From: Chitinophaga varians
GTDB taxonomy: Bacteria > Bacteroidota > Bacteroidia > Chitinophagales > Chitinophagaceae
Reading direction: 5' to 3'
DNA length: 64,000 bases
NCBI RefSeq assembly: GCF_014529945.1
Contig: NZ_JACVFB010000010.1
Span: 62,001-126,000 of the forward strand
Shown piece after piece: positions 9,246 to 17,421 of this stretch. The notes below the pieces were generated by a model, which saw nothing but the letters and a program-made list of their open reading frames with translations, ran no database searches and had not been told where the DNA came from. The position numbers and the translations under genes were made by a program. Each line of letters opens with the position of its first letter. Within the stretch, counting starts at the first letter, position 1.

Positions 9246-9740
9246 TTAAGCACTAGTGGTGCTGCTCATCCGGAGGCAACGGGGGATATATCGGGTGATG
9301 GTGGCTTTTGTAACAAAACGCGACAGGAAAATCGAGAATATTTCGAGACAGACAAGGAGCACAACAGTCGTCATGATTGCCATGAGGCAGTTGAAATGGG
9401 GGGATATACGATGGTTTCCAAACAGACTGGCCTGTGGTTGTCCGGACAAATACCATATTCCGGCCATCGTGATATAACAGAGCACTAACGTAAAAATTGA
9501 TTTTAGTAATCTGACAGGGAATGTCAAAATGGGAACAGTCAATGTCTCCAACGAGTTTACCAAGAATAAACAAATGGGTAATAACACCATTAACAGTGCT
9601 TGCTGCGATTGTATTCTCTGCCGGTAGATTTTATAAGACCCACCCTCAAACCAGCCATCAGGAATTACCATCGTCAGCCAGTAAATCCCGGCAAGCAAAA
9701 CAACAATGAGTACATATGGTAACAGACGGCGTAAGGTCAT
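9246..9740 (-). CDS. Four-TM membrane protein of unknown function, paralogue B
   Basis: I do not recognise a family. The 164 residues hold four hydrophobic segments (about 5-27, 49-66, 80-98, 116-140) and a basic C-terminal tail. It is clearly a tandem paralogue of the next protein upstream: both start M-T-x-R-R-L-L-P-Y-(V/I)-L, share G-I-Y-W-(L/I)-(T/S)-M, (V/I)-N-(S/T)-L-E-x-(L/V)-T-V and end R-Y-I-P-R-(C/W)-L-R-M. It follows its paralogue by 36 bp and would be cotranscribed with it and the AraC regulator. The next gene downstream (efflux adaptor) is 159 bp away and may have its own promoter. Confidence 0.8.
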   Translation of the reverse strand: MTLRRLLPYVLIVVLLAGIYWLTMVIPDGWFEGGSYKIYRQRIQSQQALLMVLLPICLFLVNSLETLTVPILTFPVRLLKSIFTLVLCYITMAGIWYLSGQPQASLFGNHRISPHFNCLMAIMTTVVLLVCLEIFSIFLSRFVTKATITRYIPRCLRMSSTTSA

Positions 9741-9776
9741 TCAGAAAAGCGCTTTAGTTTGATATAGGCGTTGGGT

Positions 9777-10259
9777 CTAAGCAACAGTATGATCCATCCT
9801 CAGCCAGCGGGGGATATACCGGCAAACAACCGTCTTGCCGACAAATCGGAAAACGATGTATTGTACTATTTCCAGGCCGGTCATCAGCACCAGCGAAAAG
9901 AACATCGTAGCAAGACAGGGCATATGTGGCCTTACACGACCACCAAACAGGTTAATAACGTTGGGCCGTCCCATCAGCAGCCATATCAGCGCGCTGATTA
10001 CATAAACGAGTAGGATGGTGACGAAGGTTTTTAATGTTCTGGACCAGAACGTTTGCGGGTAAACGGTAACTATCTCCAACGTGTTGACGATAAAAAGGCC
10101 AATGGGAAGACAGCGTATAAAAGCTTCATTCTGTAAATGCGCTCTTGTTGGATAACCTATATCATGCAGAAAAGATAGAGGAGCCAGCATACTGATCCAG
10201 TAAATCCCTGTAAACAACACTACCATCAGTATATAGGGTAACAGTCTACGTGCGGTCAT
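9777..10259 (-). CDS. Four-TM membrane protein of unknown function, paralogue A
   Basis: A 160-residue protein with four predicted membrane segments and no recognised domain. The start is the ATG at 10259, which gives MTARRLLPYIL, matching the paralogue's start; a longer in-frame start at 10355 would overlap the AraC gene. It begins 7 bp after the AraC stop codon, so it is translationally close-coupled to that regulator. The pair's conserved arginines lie at both ends, next to the membrane, and a conserved (V/I)N(S/T)LE motif sits at the end of the second segment. Function could be sensing or small-molecule transport; nothing in the sequence decides. Confidence 0.8.
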   Translation of the reverse strand: MTARRLLPYILMVVLFTGIYWISMLAPLSFLHDIGYPTRAHLQNEAFIRCLPIGLFIVNTLEIVTVYPQTFWSRTLKTFVTILLVYVISALIWLLMGRPNVINLFGGRVRPHMPCLATMFFSLVLMTGLEIVQYIVFRFVGKTVVCRYIPRWLRMDHTVA

Positions 10260-10266
10260 AGGTATA

Positions 10267-11241
10267 TTATCGTGCTTTATTAGGCGAACAGCCGAACTTC
10301 TTTTTAAAGGCTGCGCTAAAATGTTGAATAGAAGAATATCCCAGCATATTCGCAATTTCGCCCACTGTCTTATGTTGGTCCAGCAGGTAAGTACGGGCCA
10401 GGTCCAGCCGCTGCTCTGCTACAAAGCCAAAAGCGGTGGTGTGGAACATCTCTTTAAACCCGTGTTTTAATTTGTATTCGTTTAGCCCTGCCAGTTTGGC
10501 CAGTGCGGAAAGCGTGGGTGGGTTCTCCAGGTTTTGCGACAGGTGTTCCCGGGCGAAATGCAGCCGGTCGCGGTCGTAGGGCGTACGCACAACGGTATTT
10601 TTGGCCTGGTGGTATTCCTGATAGGCCGCAGCTTCCAGTACCAGCATCTCAATGGCTTTGGAGAAAAGGAACATCTTTTTAATACCGCCCTGGTAGCCGC
10701 AATGCAGGATCGCGTTGATGGTTTGCTGCATAGGAAGACTGATAGGCATGGAACGGGGCGAGAGTGTGCTTACCTGTCCGTTCAGCACCTTGTCTGCAAA
10801 CCGTTGCAGCACTTCATCGGAATGTTCGGTCAGCTGAAGAAAAATGTCTTTGGAAAATTGGAGGATAAAGGCAGAAGCTTCCAGCTCCTGAATATTTAAT
10901 ACGCCTGGCACCATATTGTTATACAGCATATTGTGCGTATTGGTGGTAAAGTGCAGCGGTGTCCTTCCTTCTAATGGCTCCATGAGGAGGTCTCCCTTCA
11001 AAATAAAATGCAGGTGGACCATATCAACTTCGGTCTGCCAGGTCAACTGGCTGCGGCTATTGTATTCCCAGTTGCTTCTGATCATACGGATGCCATCAAA
11101 CTGCCAGGTGGATATTTCCCCCCGGCCAAATGGCGCCGATACTTCTGATGAGTTTTCATGCAAGTGCGGCGTAAAGATGTCCGGTTCGTCTGCGTTGAAT
11201 TTTGGCCGTCCATTCCCTGCGGCATCCCATTCCAGTGGCAT
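10267..11241 (-). CDS. AraC-family transcriptional regulator
   Basis: A 324-residue regulator. The C-terminal third (about 225-324) holds the two AraC helix-turn-helix motifs: PTLSALAKLAGLNEYKLKHGFKEMF and, after it, TVGEIANMLGYSSIQHFSAAFKKKFGCSP (each quoted in part of its span). The N-terminal part has no recognised ligand domain but resembles the PchR-like group of Bacteroidota. A TAnnTTTG -7 box (11255-11262, minus strand) sits 14 bp before the start. It is the first gene of a three-gene operon with two four-TM paralogues and is divergent from a membrane protein at 11350. Confidence 0.93.
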   Translation of the reverse strand: MPLEWDAAGNGRPKFNADEPDIFTPHLHENSSEVSAPFGRGEISTWQFDGIRMIRSNWEYNSRSQLTWQTEVDMVHLHFILKGDLLMEPLEGRTPLHFTTNTHNMLYNNMVPGVLNIQELEASAFILQFSKDIFLQLTEHSDEVLQRFADKVLNGQVSTLSPRSMPISLPMQQTINAILHCGYQGGIKKMFLFSKAIEMLVLEAAAYQEYHQAKNTVVRTPYDRDRLHFAREHLSQNLENPPTLSALAKLAGLNEYKLKHGFKEMFHTTAFGFVAEQRLDLARTYLLDQHKTVGEIANMLGYSSIQHFSAAFKKKFGCSPNKAR

Positions 11242-11254
11242 GGTACTTTTTTTA

Positions 11255-11262
11255 CAAATCTA
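11255..11262 (-). promoter_or_regulatory. Candidate Bacteroidota -7 promoter box for the AraC gene
   Basis: The minus strand reads TAGATTTG, matching the TAnnTTTG -7 consensus of Bacteroidota sigma-ABfr promoters. It lies 14 bp upstream of the AraC start at 11241, implying a very short leader. No clear -33 element was seen. Confidence 0.4.
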
Positions 11263-11349
11263 ATTCCTTTTTATATAAATAAGACTCCTTTTAATGTAAA
11301 CGGAAAAGGCGGGTAGGGCAGACCTTTGTCGGCATAAAATTATGTTAAG

Positions 11350-11820
11350 ATGAACACCTATTTATTGAGTTTATTGGTGCACATTACCGGACTGGCCATG
11401 ATGTCCGGCATTGTACTGGCAGGATTTATGGCTAACCGCCGTTTTTGGAAGATTTATGCATCTGATCGTGTAAGGGCCGTGGCTATTCTGGACCTGACGG
11501 CCCGTTTCCCGGTAGCCATGGGCATCGGGATGTTGTTGTTATTGTTGTCGGGTATCAGCATGATGGCCCAGGTGCACGGCGTCTATGGAGAACAGCTGTG
11601 GTTCAGGATCAAGATGATCATGTTTCTGTTGGTGATCGTCAACGGTATTCTTGGAAGAAGGCTTGGCCTGAAGATGAAACCGGTATTGCAGGCTGCCACG
11701 TCCGGGGAGAACGTCAGCGCATCGATTGAACCATTGAAGGGCCGGCTGAACCTGTTTTATATCATTCAGCTGTTGCTGCTGCTGGCTATCTTCACCTGCG
11801 GCGTACTGAAATTCACCTAA
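11350..11820 (+). CDS. Small four-TM membrane protein
   Basis: A 156-residue hydrophobic protein with membrane segments at about 4-25, 52-74, 86-104 and 134-153. The pattern of short loops with His and Arg near the first helix (LLVHITGLAMMSG) is reminiscent of DUF2269/CopD-like membrane proteins, but I cannot assign it firmly. It is divergent from the AraC gene (108 bp between starts), so that regulator may control it. Its stop overlaps the convergent haem-binding gene by 4 bp. Confidence 0.75.
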   Translation: MNTYLLSLLVHITGLAMMSGIVLAGFMANRRFWKIYASDRVRAVAILDLTARFPVAMGIGMLLLLLSGISMMAQVHGVYGEQLWFRIKMIMFLLVIVNGILGRRLGLKMKPVLQAATSGENVSASIEPLKGRLNLFYIIQLLLLLAIFTCGVLKFT

Positions 11821-12275
11821 AGTTTTTCCAGCGTACTGTCTATGAAGACGATCACGGCCTGCCGCTGCGCGGGTGTCCATATGGCTTCCCGGTGAATAAG
11901 CGTATAAGAAGACAGCGGCATGGCGCCGGTAATAAGCTGTTCCTTTATCCTTTTGAGTTTGTTGCGTTGCCGCTTAGGTGGATACTGTCCGTACTCCTGA
12001 AAGTTCAGCTCCTTTTTTCCTTCCCGGATATGACTGGCCAGCCACCAGCCTGCCGGCTGTATGTCCGCATACCAGGGGTAACGGGTGTGATTGCTGTGAC
12101 AATCATAACAAGCTTGTTGCAATAGTGTGTGGACACTGTCCGGCATCGTATATACGTGACCGATGTCCGCTGTCAGGTCCTGTGGATCGCCCTGATTTTT
12201 AGCAGGCCGGAATAACTGCATCGAGCCAAATGCCAGTAGTAGTATAGCCGCTATCCATTTAAATTTTTTCATCAT
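11817..12275 (-). CDS. Haem-binding-domain protein (Haem_bd type)
   Basis: A 152-residue protein with an N-terminal membrane anchor or uncleaved signal (KKFKWIAAILLLAFGSMQLF) and one haem c motif, CYDCH, at about 56-60. The following words HSNHTRYPWYADIQPAGWW and the acidic EGKKELNF are the signature of the Haem_bd family (PF14376) of Bacteroidota. It should carry one covalently bound haem on the periplasmic side. It stands alone on the minus strand, in front of a gap with three hairpins, and converges on the membrane protein with a 4-bp overlap. Confidence 0.88.
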   Translation of the reverse strand: MMKKFKWIAAILLLAFGSMQLFRPAKNQGDPQDLTADIGHVYTMPDSVHTLLQQACYDCHSNHTRYPWYADIQPAGWWLASHIREGKKELNFQEYGQYPPKRQRNKLKRIKEQLITGAMPLSSYTLIHREAIWTPAQRQAVIVFIDSTLEKL

Positions 12276-12286
12276 AAAATTTTTAT

Positions 12287-12308
12287 GCCCAGGGCAGACG
12301 CCCTGGGC
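12287..12308. terminator. Perfect GC-rich hairpin (9-bp stem, 4-nt loop)
   Basis: GCCCAGGGC at 12287-12295 pairs exactly with GCCCTGGGC at 12300-12308 around the loop AGAC. It lies between the end of the Cus cluster and the haem-binding gene. On the minus strand it is followed by ATAAAAATTTTATG. It could terminate the long minus-strand copper operon, and it is one of several similar palindromes in the window. Confidence 0.6.
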
Positions 12309-12331
12309 TATATTGTTTTAAACCGCAATAA

Positions 12332-12355
12332 GGCCGGGGCATGTGTGGCCCGGCC
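12332..12355. terminator. GC-rich hairpin (7-bp stem)
   Basis: GGCCGGG at 12332-12338 pairs with CCCGGCC at 12349-12355. It is the middle of three hairpins in the 185-bp gap behind the second DUF3347 gene. No clear U-run follows, so its role as terminator is uncertain. Confidence 0.4.
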
Positions 12356-12433
12356 GCCTTTCGTATATGCCACATGGTTATCCCAAAAACTAAACAGGCG
12401 TATAAAGGAAACAACCTGAACACACATTGTAGC

Positions 12434-12452
12434 CCAGGGCTTCAGCCCCTGG
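12434..12452. repeat. Short palindrome of the GCTTCAGCCC type
   Basis: CCAGGG at 12434-12439 pairs with CCCTGG at 12447-12452 around CTTCAGC. The same core GGGCTTCAGCCC recurs at 42256-42272 and, altered, at 46312-46336. It lies 9 bp beyond the stop of the second DUF3347 gene. Confidence 0.5.
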
Positions 12453-12460
12453 ACGAATAA

Positions 12461-13087
12461 TTATCGGATTAATTCCTCCACGGTGCCGCATGTCGCCATC
12501 TTGGCGCCCATGTAAGGATTTTTAATTGTGGCGGATTCACTCAACCACAGCGCGCCTTTGTTGTCGTTGTACATCGGGCAGCGTTCGTGGTACAGCGGTT
12601 GGCCGCCACCAAATGCTTTTACCAGTTCGTAAACATCTTCGCTCATCTCGGCAAAATGTTCCCGCTGATGAGCGATGTTGCCGGCATTTTTGCTGATATG
12701 TTCGGCATGCTCTTTCAGGTCTGCTTCGTTGTTGGCGTAGATTTTCTGTTGATCTGCGGTGAGGCGCGAGGCATCTGTTTTAGCCAGGGCGGCGCTCATG
12801 GCTTCGCCGGCTTTGGCCGCGGCTGCATCGTCATCGGCGGCGAGGCTGTTTTTCAGTTGCAGGTAGCCCTCTACAATGCCTTTCATGGCGGTGGTCACGG
12901 CCGGGTCTACGTCGGTGAACTGTGGTTGCACGGTGGCGACGTCCGCAGCGGCGGCAGGTGCGGCATCATGATGATGTGCGGTAGCGCTGCTGTCGGTGTG
13001 ACTGCCTTCATGGGTGGCAGGTTGATTGTTACAGGCGGCAAAGGCCAGGGTAGTGGCTGTCAGGGTGCTGATGATGATCGTCTTCAT
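12461..13087 (-). CDS. DUF3347-domain lipoprotein (copy 2)
   Basis: A 208-residue lipoprotein: signal peptide with lipobox FAAC (Cys at about 19), a His-rich linker (HEGSHTDSS, AHHHDAA), then the DUF3347 domain. The domain ends with CPMYNDNKGALWLSES and NPYMGAKMATCGTV, whose Cys and Met residues suggest metal binding. DUF3347 proteins of Bacteroidota commonly sit beside Cu/Ag efflux genes, as here. It starts 17 bp after its paralogue at 13104, and is the last gene of the Cus cluster. A periplasmic copper-holding role is inferred from residues and context. Confidence 0.88.
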   Translation of the reverse strand: MKTIIISTLTATTLAFAACNNQPATHEGSHTDSSATAHHHDAAPAAAADVATVQPQFTDVDPAVTTAMKGIVEGYLQLKNSLAADDDAAAAKAGEAMSAALAKTDASRLTADQQKIYANNEADLKEHAEHISKNAGNIAHQREHFAEMSEDVYELVKAFGGGQPLYHERCPMYNDNKGALWLSESATIKNPYMGAKMATCGTVEELIR

Positions 13088-13103
13088 GTGTATACGTTAG
13101 TAG

Positions 13104-13649
13104 TTATTGAATCGTTTCTTTTACTTCTCCGCAGGTGAGCATCTGTTCGCCGAAGTATGGGTTCTGAATGCCTTTCTCTGTGCTGAGCCAGTAGCCGCCT
13201 TTGTCGTTGAGGGCCATGGGGCAGAAGTCTACGTACAGGGTGCCGCTGCTGACGCCTGATTTTTTCACCAGGGCAATCAGGTCATTGCTGAGTGATGCAT
13301 AGGCGGTACGCTGTGCTTCGATATCTGCTGCCGCTACGATGGTCGCCGCGGTGCTGGCGGTCTGTGCGCCGCCGGCGAGGTCTTTGGCGCCCGCTTCGAT
13401 GGCGTTGGCGGCAATGCGCGCTGCGGCGGCATCACCATTCACGAGTGCCTGAGACAGCAGCTGGTATTGCTGATATACGGCATTCAGCTGATCGTCTTTC
13501 AGCTGCAGGGCTCCGGGCTGTGCGGCGGCCTGTTGCGGCTGCTGCTGATGGGAGGAGTCTGCGTGGCTGCCGGTGGTGGCGCTGTTGCCGCAGGCGGCAA
13601 GGACCAGGGCGGAGAGTACGGGGATACCCGCTTTAACGAATGAAGTCAT
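13104..13649 (-). CDS. DUF3347-domain lipoprotein (copy 1)
   Basis: A 181-residue lipoprotein with lipobox LAAC (Cys at about 20), a Ser/His/Gln-rich linker, and the DUF3347 domain. Its C-terminal signature DFCPMALNDKGGYWLST and NPYFGEQMLTCGEV matches the downstream copy, so the two are tandem paralogues. The Tyr after CPM in the other copy is Ala here. It follows the HMBD adaptor by 32 bp and lies in the Cus operon. Most likely a periplasmic metal-binding accessory; no enzymatic motif seen. Confidence 0.88.
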   Translation of the reverse strand: MTSFVKAGIPVLSALVLAACGNSATTGSHADSSHQQQPQQAAAQPGALQLKDDQLNAVYQQYQLLSQALVNGDAAAARIAANAIEAGAKDLAGGAQTASTAATIVAAADIEAQRTAYASLSNDLIALVKKSGVSSGTLYVDFCPMALNDKGGYWLSTEKGIQNPYFGEQMLTCGEVKETIQ

Positions 13650-13681
13650 GAGGATACGTTTTATGATGAACAGTTGATTTT

Positions 13682-14905
13682 TTAATGTTGATGACTGGCG
13701 GCTGCTGCCAGCGGGTCTGCGCCTTTTTTGAGGATATACTCGCTATACAACAGATAGGCGCCGGTTACGACGACTTTATCGCCGGCAGCCAGGCCGTCTG
13801 CGATCTCTACGGCGTCGTAGTTTTCCATGCCGGTGGTAACGATACGTGGTTCAAACTTACCTTTGCTTTTTTCTATCCATACGTGGGTGCCTTTGCCGTC
13901 GCGGATCACGGCGTCTACCGGTAACGTCAGTACGTCGTTTTTACTTTTAACGGGCAACAGGATATTGGCTTGTTGGCCCGGCTGCCAGCGGTTGTCCGGA
14001 TTAGGAATGGTGCCGCGCAGCTGCATCAGCTGACTGCCGCTCTGCAGGGCCGGGTTGATGAACTGAATGGTCATCTGCTGCGGTTCCTGCTCCCAGCCGG
14101 CCACCATTACCTTCACGGTCTGTCCGGGCTTTACGGCTTCGGCTTCTGCCGGGTAGAGGTCCGCTTCCACCCACAACTGCTGATACCCTTCGAGGCGCAT
14201 CACGGCGCCGCCTTCGGCCACATATTGTCCTTCGGTGACAGACAACTCCGACACCACGCCGCTTTGGGTGGCGGGATAGGTCACGTAAGGATTCACTTTC
14301 TGTGACTGCTGCAGCTGTTGAATAGCGGCATCTGACTGGTCGTACAGCGTCAGTTTCTGCCGGGCGCCTTTTTCGATCTGTGCAAAGCGGGCATCATCGG
14401 GGAACTGCCGCGCCTGTGCGGCGGCGAGCAGATATTCCTGTTGCAGCGCTGCCAGCTGCTCGGAGTAGATACGGTACAGCGGTTGTCCTTTGGTCACTTT
14501 CACGCCGGTCTCCCGCACGTAGAGCACTTCCACCCGGCCGGGTACGCGACTGGAGATGACATTGGTTTTCTCCGGATCGGTAGCGAGACGGCCGTTCAGC
14601 TGTTTGAATCCGGCCAGGTTGCCGGCGCCGATGGTCACGGTAGTGATGTTGGCCAGCGCTATCTGGCTATTGTCCAGCGTCAGCGAATGGTCTTTGTTGT
14701 TTTTGTCGAACGGCACCAGGTCCATGCCGCAGATAGGGCAGGTGCCGGGTTTGTTCTGCACGATCTGTGGGTGCATAGGGCAGGTGAACGTCGGTTGCGG
14801 ACCCGCCTGTGCGGCGGGTTTGCCGGTTTCCTTGCAGGCGGCCAGCAATACGGCCGGCGCCACGGACACCAGGAATATGTTGCGTAAGAATTTTTTTCTT
14901 TCCAT
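13682..14905 (-). CDS. cusB: CusB-type efflux adaptor with heavy-metal-binding domain
   Basis: A 407-residue periplasmic adaptor for heavy-metal RND export. After the lipobox (LLAAC, Cys about 24) comes a heavy-metal-binding domain at about 40-66 with the paired motifs FTCPMHPQIV and GTCPICGMDLVP. The lipoyl half motifs (SRVPGRVEVLYVRETGVKVTKGQPLY, in part; SELSVTEGQYVAEGG), barrel and membrane-proximal domain follow (DGLAAGDKVVVTGAYLL). The C-terminus is His-containing (SHQH). It is the second of two adaptors in this operon, 17 bp after the first. The HMBD points to Cu/Ag. Confidence 0.93.
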   Translation of the reverse strand: MERKKFLRNIFLVSVAPAVLLAACKETGKPAAQAGPQPTFTCPMHPQIVQNKPGTCPICGMDLVPFDKNNKDHSLTLDNSQIALANITTVTIGAGNLAGFKQLNGRLATDPEKTNVISSRVPGRVEVLYVRETGVKVTKGQPLYRIYSEQLAALQQEYLLAAAQARQFPDDARFAQIEKGARQKLTLYDQSDAAIQQLQQSQKVNPYVTYPATQSGVVSELSVTEGQYVAEGGAVMRLEGYQQLWVEADLYPAEAEAVKPGQTVKVMVAGWEQEPQQMTIQFINPALQSGSQLMQLRGTIPNPDNRWQPGQQANILLPVKSKNDVLTLPVDAVIRDGKGTHVWIEKSKGKFEPRIVTTGMENYDAVEIADGLAAGDKVVVTGAYLLYSEYILKKGADPLAAAASHQH

Positions 14906-14921
14906 GGTTAGATGATTTACA

Positions 14922-16124
14922 CTATGGATTGGTTTTGATAAAACTCTCGCTGTCTACCAGATAAGCGGCATTGGAAGCCACTTCCCAGTCGGCGATGTTG
15001 GATGTGATCTGTACCATGTCGGCTACAATGGCGCCGGCTTCCACGGCTATGGGCGTAAAGGCGCCCCCTGTTTTGCGGAACACGAGCGACTGATTACCGG
15101 AGCGGTACAGTGCTTTGGCGGGCAACCACCAGCCTTCACGATATACCAACGGTATGCTGGCGGTGAGCAGCTGGCCGGCACGGAAATGATGAGCGCCCAG
15201 GTACACCCTTGCCAGCGTGAAGTTCTGTCCGTTGCGGTACACCGGTTCTATCAGTCCGATCGTACCGGGCTGCATCGCGTTTTTATCATGCACCGGATAG
15301 AACAGCAGGCGCTGCTGTGCCTTTATTTTAGCTGCCAGCGTGGAAGGAAAAGAGAATTCTGCCACGAGGTTATCGGCCTGATAAATGGTGAACAGCGACT
15401 GCCCCGCGCTTACATACTGTCCTTCGCGTAGCATCACCGGTGTGTTGGCGGGTGCTGCGGGTGTAGCAGTAGCGGGAGCGCTGCCGCCACCACCGCCCAT
15501 ACTGCTCATGCCATCGCCGGCAGGTGCAGCGGCAGCAGGCGCCGCGGCAGTTGGTGCTGCTGCACCACTCTGTTCCAGAATATAGCCGTTGGCGTTACTG
15601 TATACCGGAATACGGTAAAGGATACGCCCTGTTTTCAGCACCTGGTCTATCTGTGCCGGCTGCATGCCCAGCAGCTGCAACCGCTGACGGGCAGCGGAGA
15701 GCAGCGGGCCGTCCTGTTGGGCGACGAGCAGCAGCTCCCGCTGTGCGGCCGCCAGATCAGGGGAGTAGATCTCCATGATCAGCTGTCCTTTGCTGACAGG
15801 CTGGTAGTTGTATTTGATCAGCAGCCTTTCGATACGGCCGCCTACGCGACTGGCGATGCTGGTCTGCCGGCGGGTATCGTAGGTGATGACACCGCTCACC
15901 TCAGCGGTATGGATACGGGTGCCGCTGGTGGCTTTGATGACCGGAATAGTGGCAATCACGCGGGCATTGACCGGCTGCGTCAGCGCGGTAATGCTGCTGT
16001 CCGGCGTTTGTGCGTGGCCGGTAGCATGTGTCTGTGCCGGCTTACGCTGGCAGGCAGCGAAGGTCAGCAGCGCCAACGCTGCTACCGACAGGATATTGAT
16101 ATTAACGATATAGTTGTTTCTCAT
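14922..16124 (-). CDS. CusB-like efflux adaptor with Ala/Pro/Gly/Met-rich insertion
   Basis: A 400-residue lipoprotein adaptor (lipobox TFAAC, Cys about 25). It has the CusB-like core: lipoyl half near 90-120 (ASRVGGRIERLLIKYNYQPV), second half near 225-245 (MLREGQYVSAGQSLF), and a C-terminal membrane-proximal region. Between the halves, residues about 187-229 form a low-complexity stretch of Ala, Pro and Gly with GDGMSSMGGG in the middle, absent from its sister adaptor. It lacks an HMBD. The start overlaps the end of the TolC gene by 23 bp, indicating translational coupling. Two adaptors for one pump could form a mixed hexamer. Confidence 0.9.
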   Translation of the reverse strand: MRNNYIVNINILSVAALALLTFAACQRKPAQTHATGHAQTPDSSITALTQPVNARVIATIPVIKATSGTRIHTAEVSGVITYDTRRQTSIASRVGGRIERLLIKYNYQPVSKGQLIMEIYSPDLAAAQRELLLVAQQDGPLLSAARQRLQLLGMQPAQIDQVLKTGRILYRIPVYSNANGYILEQSGAAAPTAAAPAAAAPAGDGMSSMGGGGGSAPATATPAAPANTPVMLREGQYVSAGQSLFTIYQADNLVAEFSFPSTLAAKIKAQQRLLFYPVHDKNAMQPGTIGLIEPVYRNGQNFTLARVYLGAHHFRAGQLLTASIPLVYREGWWLPAKALYRSGNQSLVFRKTGGAFTPIAVEAGAIVADMVQITSNIADWEVASNAAYLVDSESFIKTNP

Positions 16125-17421
16125 AATCCACGATCATTTCATAGAGTTTCAGTTTCTCGTCCAGAATATTGGACTGCATCATGGTCAGCGCTTCCCACGA
16201 GTCGATGACGGTGGACAGCGACTGTTTGTTCTCCTGGTAGTTCAGGAAGCCGGCATCCAGCGTTTGTCGCAGCGCGGGCACGATCTTGTCTTCCATAGCG
16301 CTGATGCGCTGCTGCATGGAGCGTATCTCGTACTGCATGCCGTACAGCATGCCCTGCGTTTCCTGCAACATGGCGGCTTTCTCTTTCTCCATGGCCGCTA
16401 CACTGTATTCCATGGATTTGATGCCTGACTTATACATTTTAGAGGCCCACGGCACTATTGGTATACTGACCATGCCCATGGCGCTGAAAGCTTTTGGCAT
16501 ACCGGAGCCCAGCGGCTGCATGTGGTCGAAGCGGATCCTGAAATCAGGCTTTTTGTCGCGCTTCATTGCTGCTACGTTGAGCTGCATAGAGCGGATGCTT
16601 TCGTTCATCTTCACCACGTCCTGCCGTACGGCCGCCAGCGATGCGGTATCGTAGGAAGACGCCTGCTCAAACAGCGGTTGGTACGTGGTGTCGATATCGA
16701 ACGACTGATTGCCGGGTGCGTTCATGAGGCTGTTGAGCCAGGAGCGCGCCTTGGCGATGGTGCCTTCCTGCATGCGGATCATGTTACGGTTGTCTTCCAG
16801 TTTGGCGGTGGTTTTATAGACACCACTGAGTTGCGACTGGTTATAGGGGAACCGTACTTCTTCGATTTTCTGCATGGTCTGCATGATCTTTTCATTCTCT
16901 TGCAGCACGCGGATTTTTTGTTGCGCTACGATCCAGGTGTAGTACAGTCGTTTGGCCTGCGCTTTTAATTCGTTGAGCGTGATGCCGCGGGTAGCCATTT
17001 CCACGTTGCCCTGCGACGCGATGTAACGCTTTTTGGCCGCCAGTTTGGCCGGATTGGGGATGTCCTGTTCCAGTTGCAGCATCAGGTTGCCTTTATCGCG
17101 GTCGTCCATGATCATCTGGCCGGGATAGGGCGTCATAAAGGTGCCGGCGCCCACCATGGGGGCCATCCAGGCAGTGGCTGCCTCGGCGCTGTGGCGGTAA
17201 CTTTCCGCTTTCAGCCCGTACGACTGTAGCAACACGTTGTTGCTGTCTATTCTTTGCAGAATACTTTGCAAAGACAATACGGGCGCTTGCTGCGCGCTGG
17301 CCGCATAGGTCATCAAAGACATCGCCACCATCAAAAAACAGGTTCGTCTCTTTGCGCCTCTGTTGCTTTGCGTCTTTGCGTGCAGGTTTTCTGCGTGCTT
17401 ATATTTAGTGATGTACTTCAT
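16102..17421 (-). CDS. TolC-family outer-membrane channel (CusC-like)
   Basis: A protein of about 439 residues with outer-membrane efflux protein repeats (for example RIRFDHMQPLGSGMPKAF and long coiled stretches), the channel of the Cu/Ag system. The start is uncertain: the ATG at 17421 overlaps the CusA stop by 17 bp, and an ATG at 17328 would give a very short signal. The hydrophobic signal region (CFLMVAMSLMTYAASAQQ) is preceded by a lysine/arginine-rich stretch, HAKTQSNRGAKRR, which is the translation of a dispersed CGCAAAG-type intergenic repeat. So the positive n-region of the signal peptide seems supplied by a repeat. Operon position is between CusA and the adaptors. Confidence 0.88.
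   Translation of the reverse strand: MKYITKYKHAENLHAKTQSNRGAKRRTCFLMVAMSLMTYAASAQQAPVLSLQSILQRIDSNNVLLQSYGLKAESYRHSAEAATAWMAPMVGAGTFMTPYPGQMIMDDRDKGNLMLQLEQDIPNPAKLAAKKRYIASQGNVEMATRGITLNELKAQAKRLYYTWIVAQQKIRVLQENEKIMQTMQKIEEVRFPYNQSQLSGVYKTTAKLEDNRNMIRMQEGTIAKARSWLNSLMNAPGNQSFDIDTTYQPLFEQASSYDTASLAAVRQDVVKMNESIRSMQLNVAAMKRDKKPDFRIRFDHMQPLGSGMPKAFSAMGMVSIPIVPWASKMYKSGIKSMEYSVAAMEKEKAAMLQETQGMLYGMQYEIRSMQQRISAMEDKIVPALRQTLDAGFLNYQENKQSLSTVIDSWEALTMMQSNILDEKLKLYEMIVDYEKQLYR
17345..17401. repeat. CGCAAAG-type small dispersed repeat inside a coding start
   Basis: The minus strand reads GCACGCAAAGACGCAAAG followed by CAACAGAGGCGCAAAGAG. A related copy is at 62453-62485 in the leader of the thioredoxin-like gene. 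Such CGCAAAG repeats are common between genes in Bacteroidota; here it lies within the first codons of the TolC-like gene. Confidence 0.6.
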
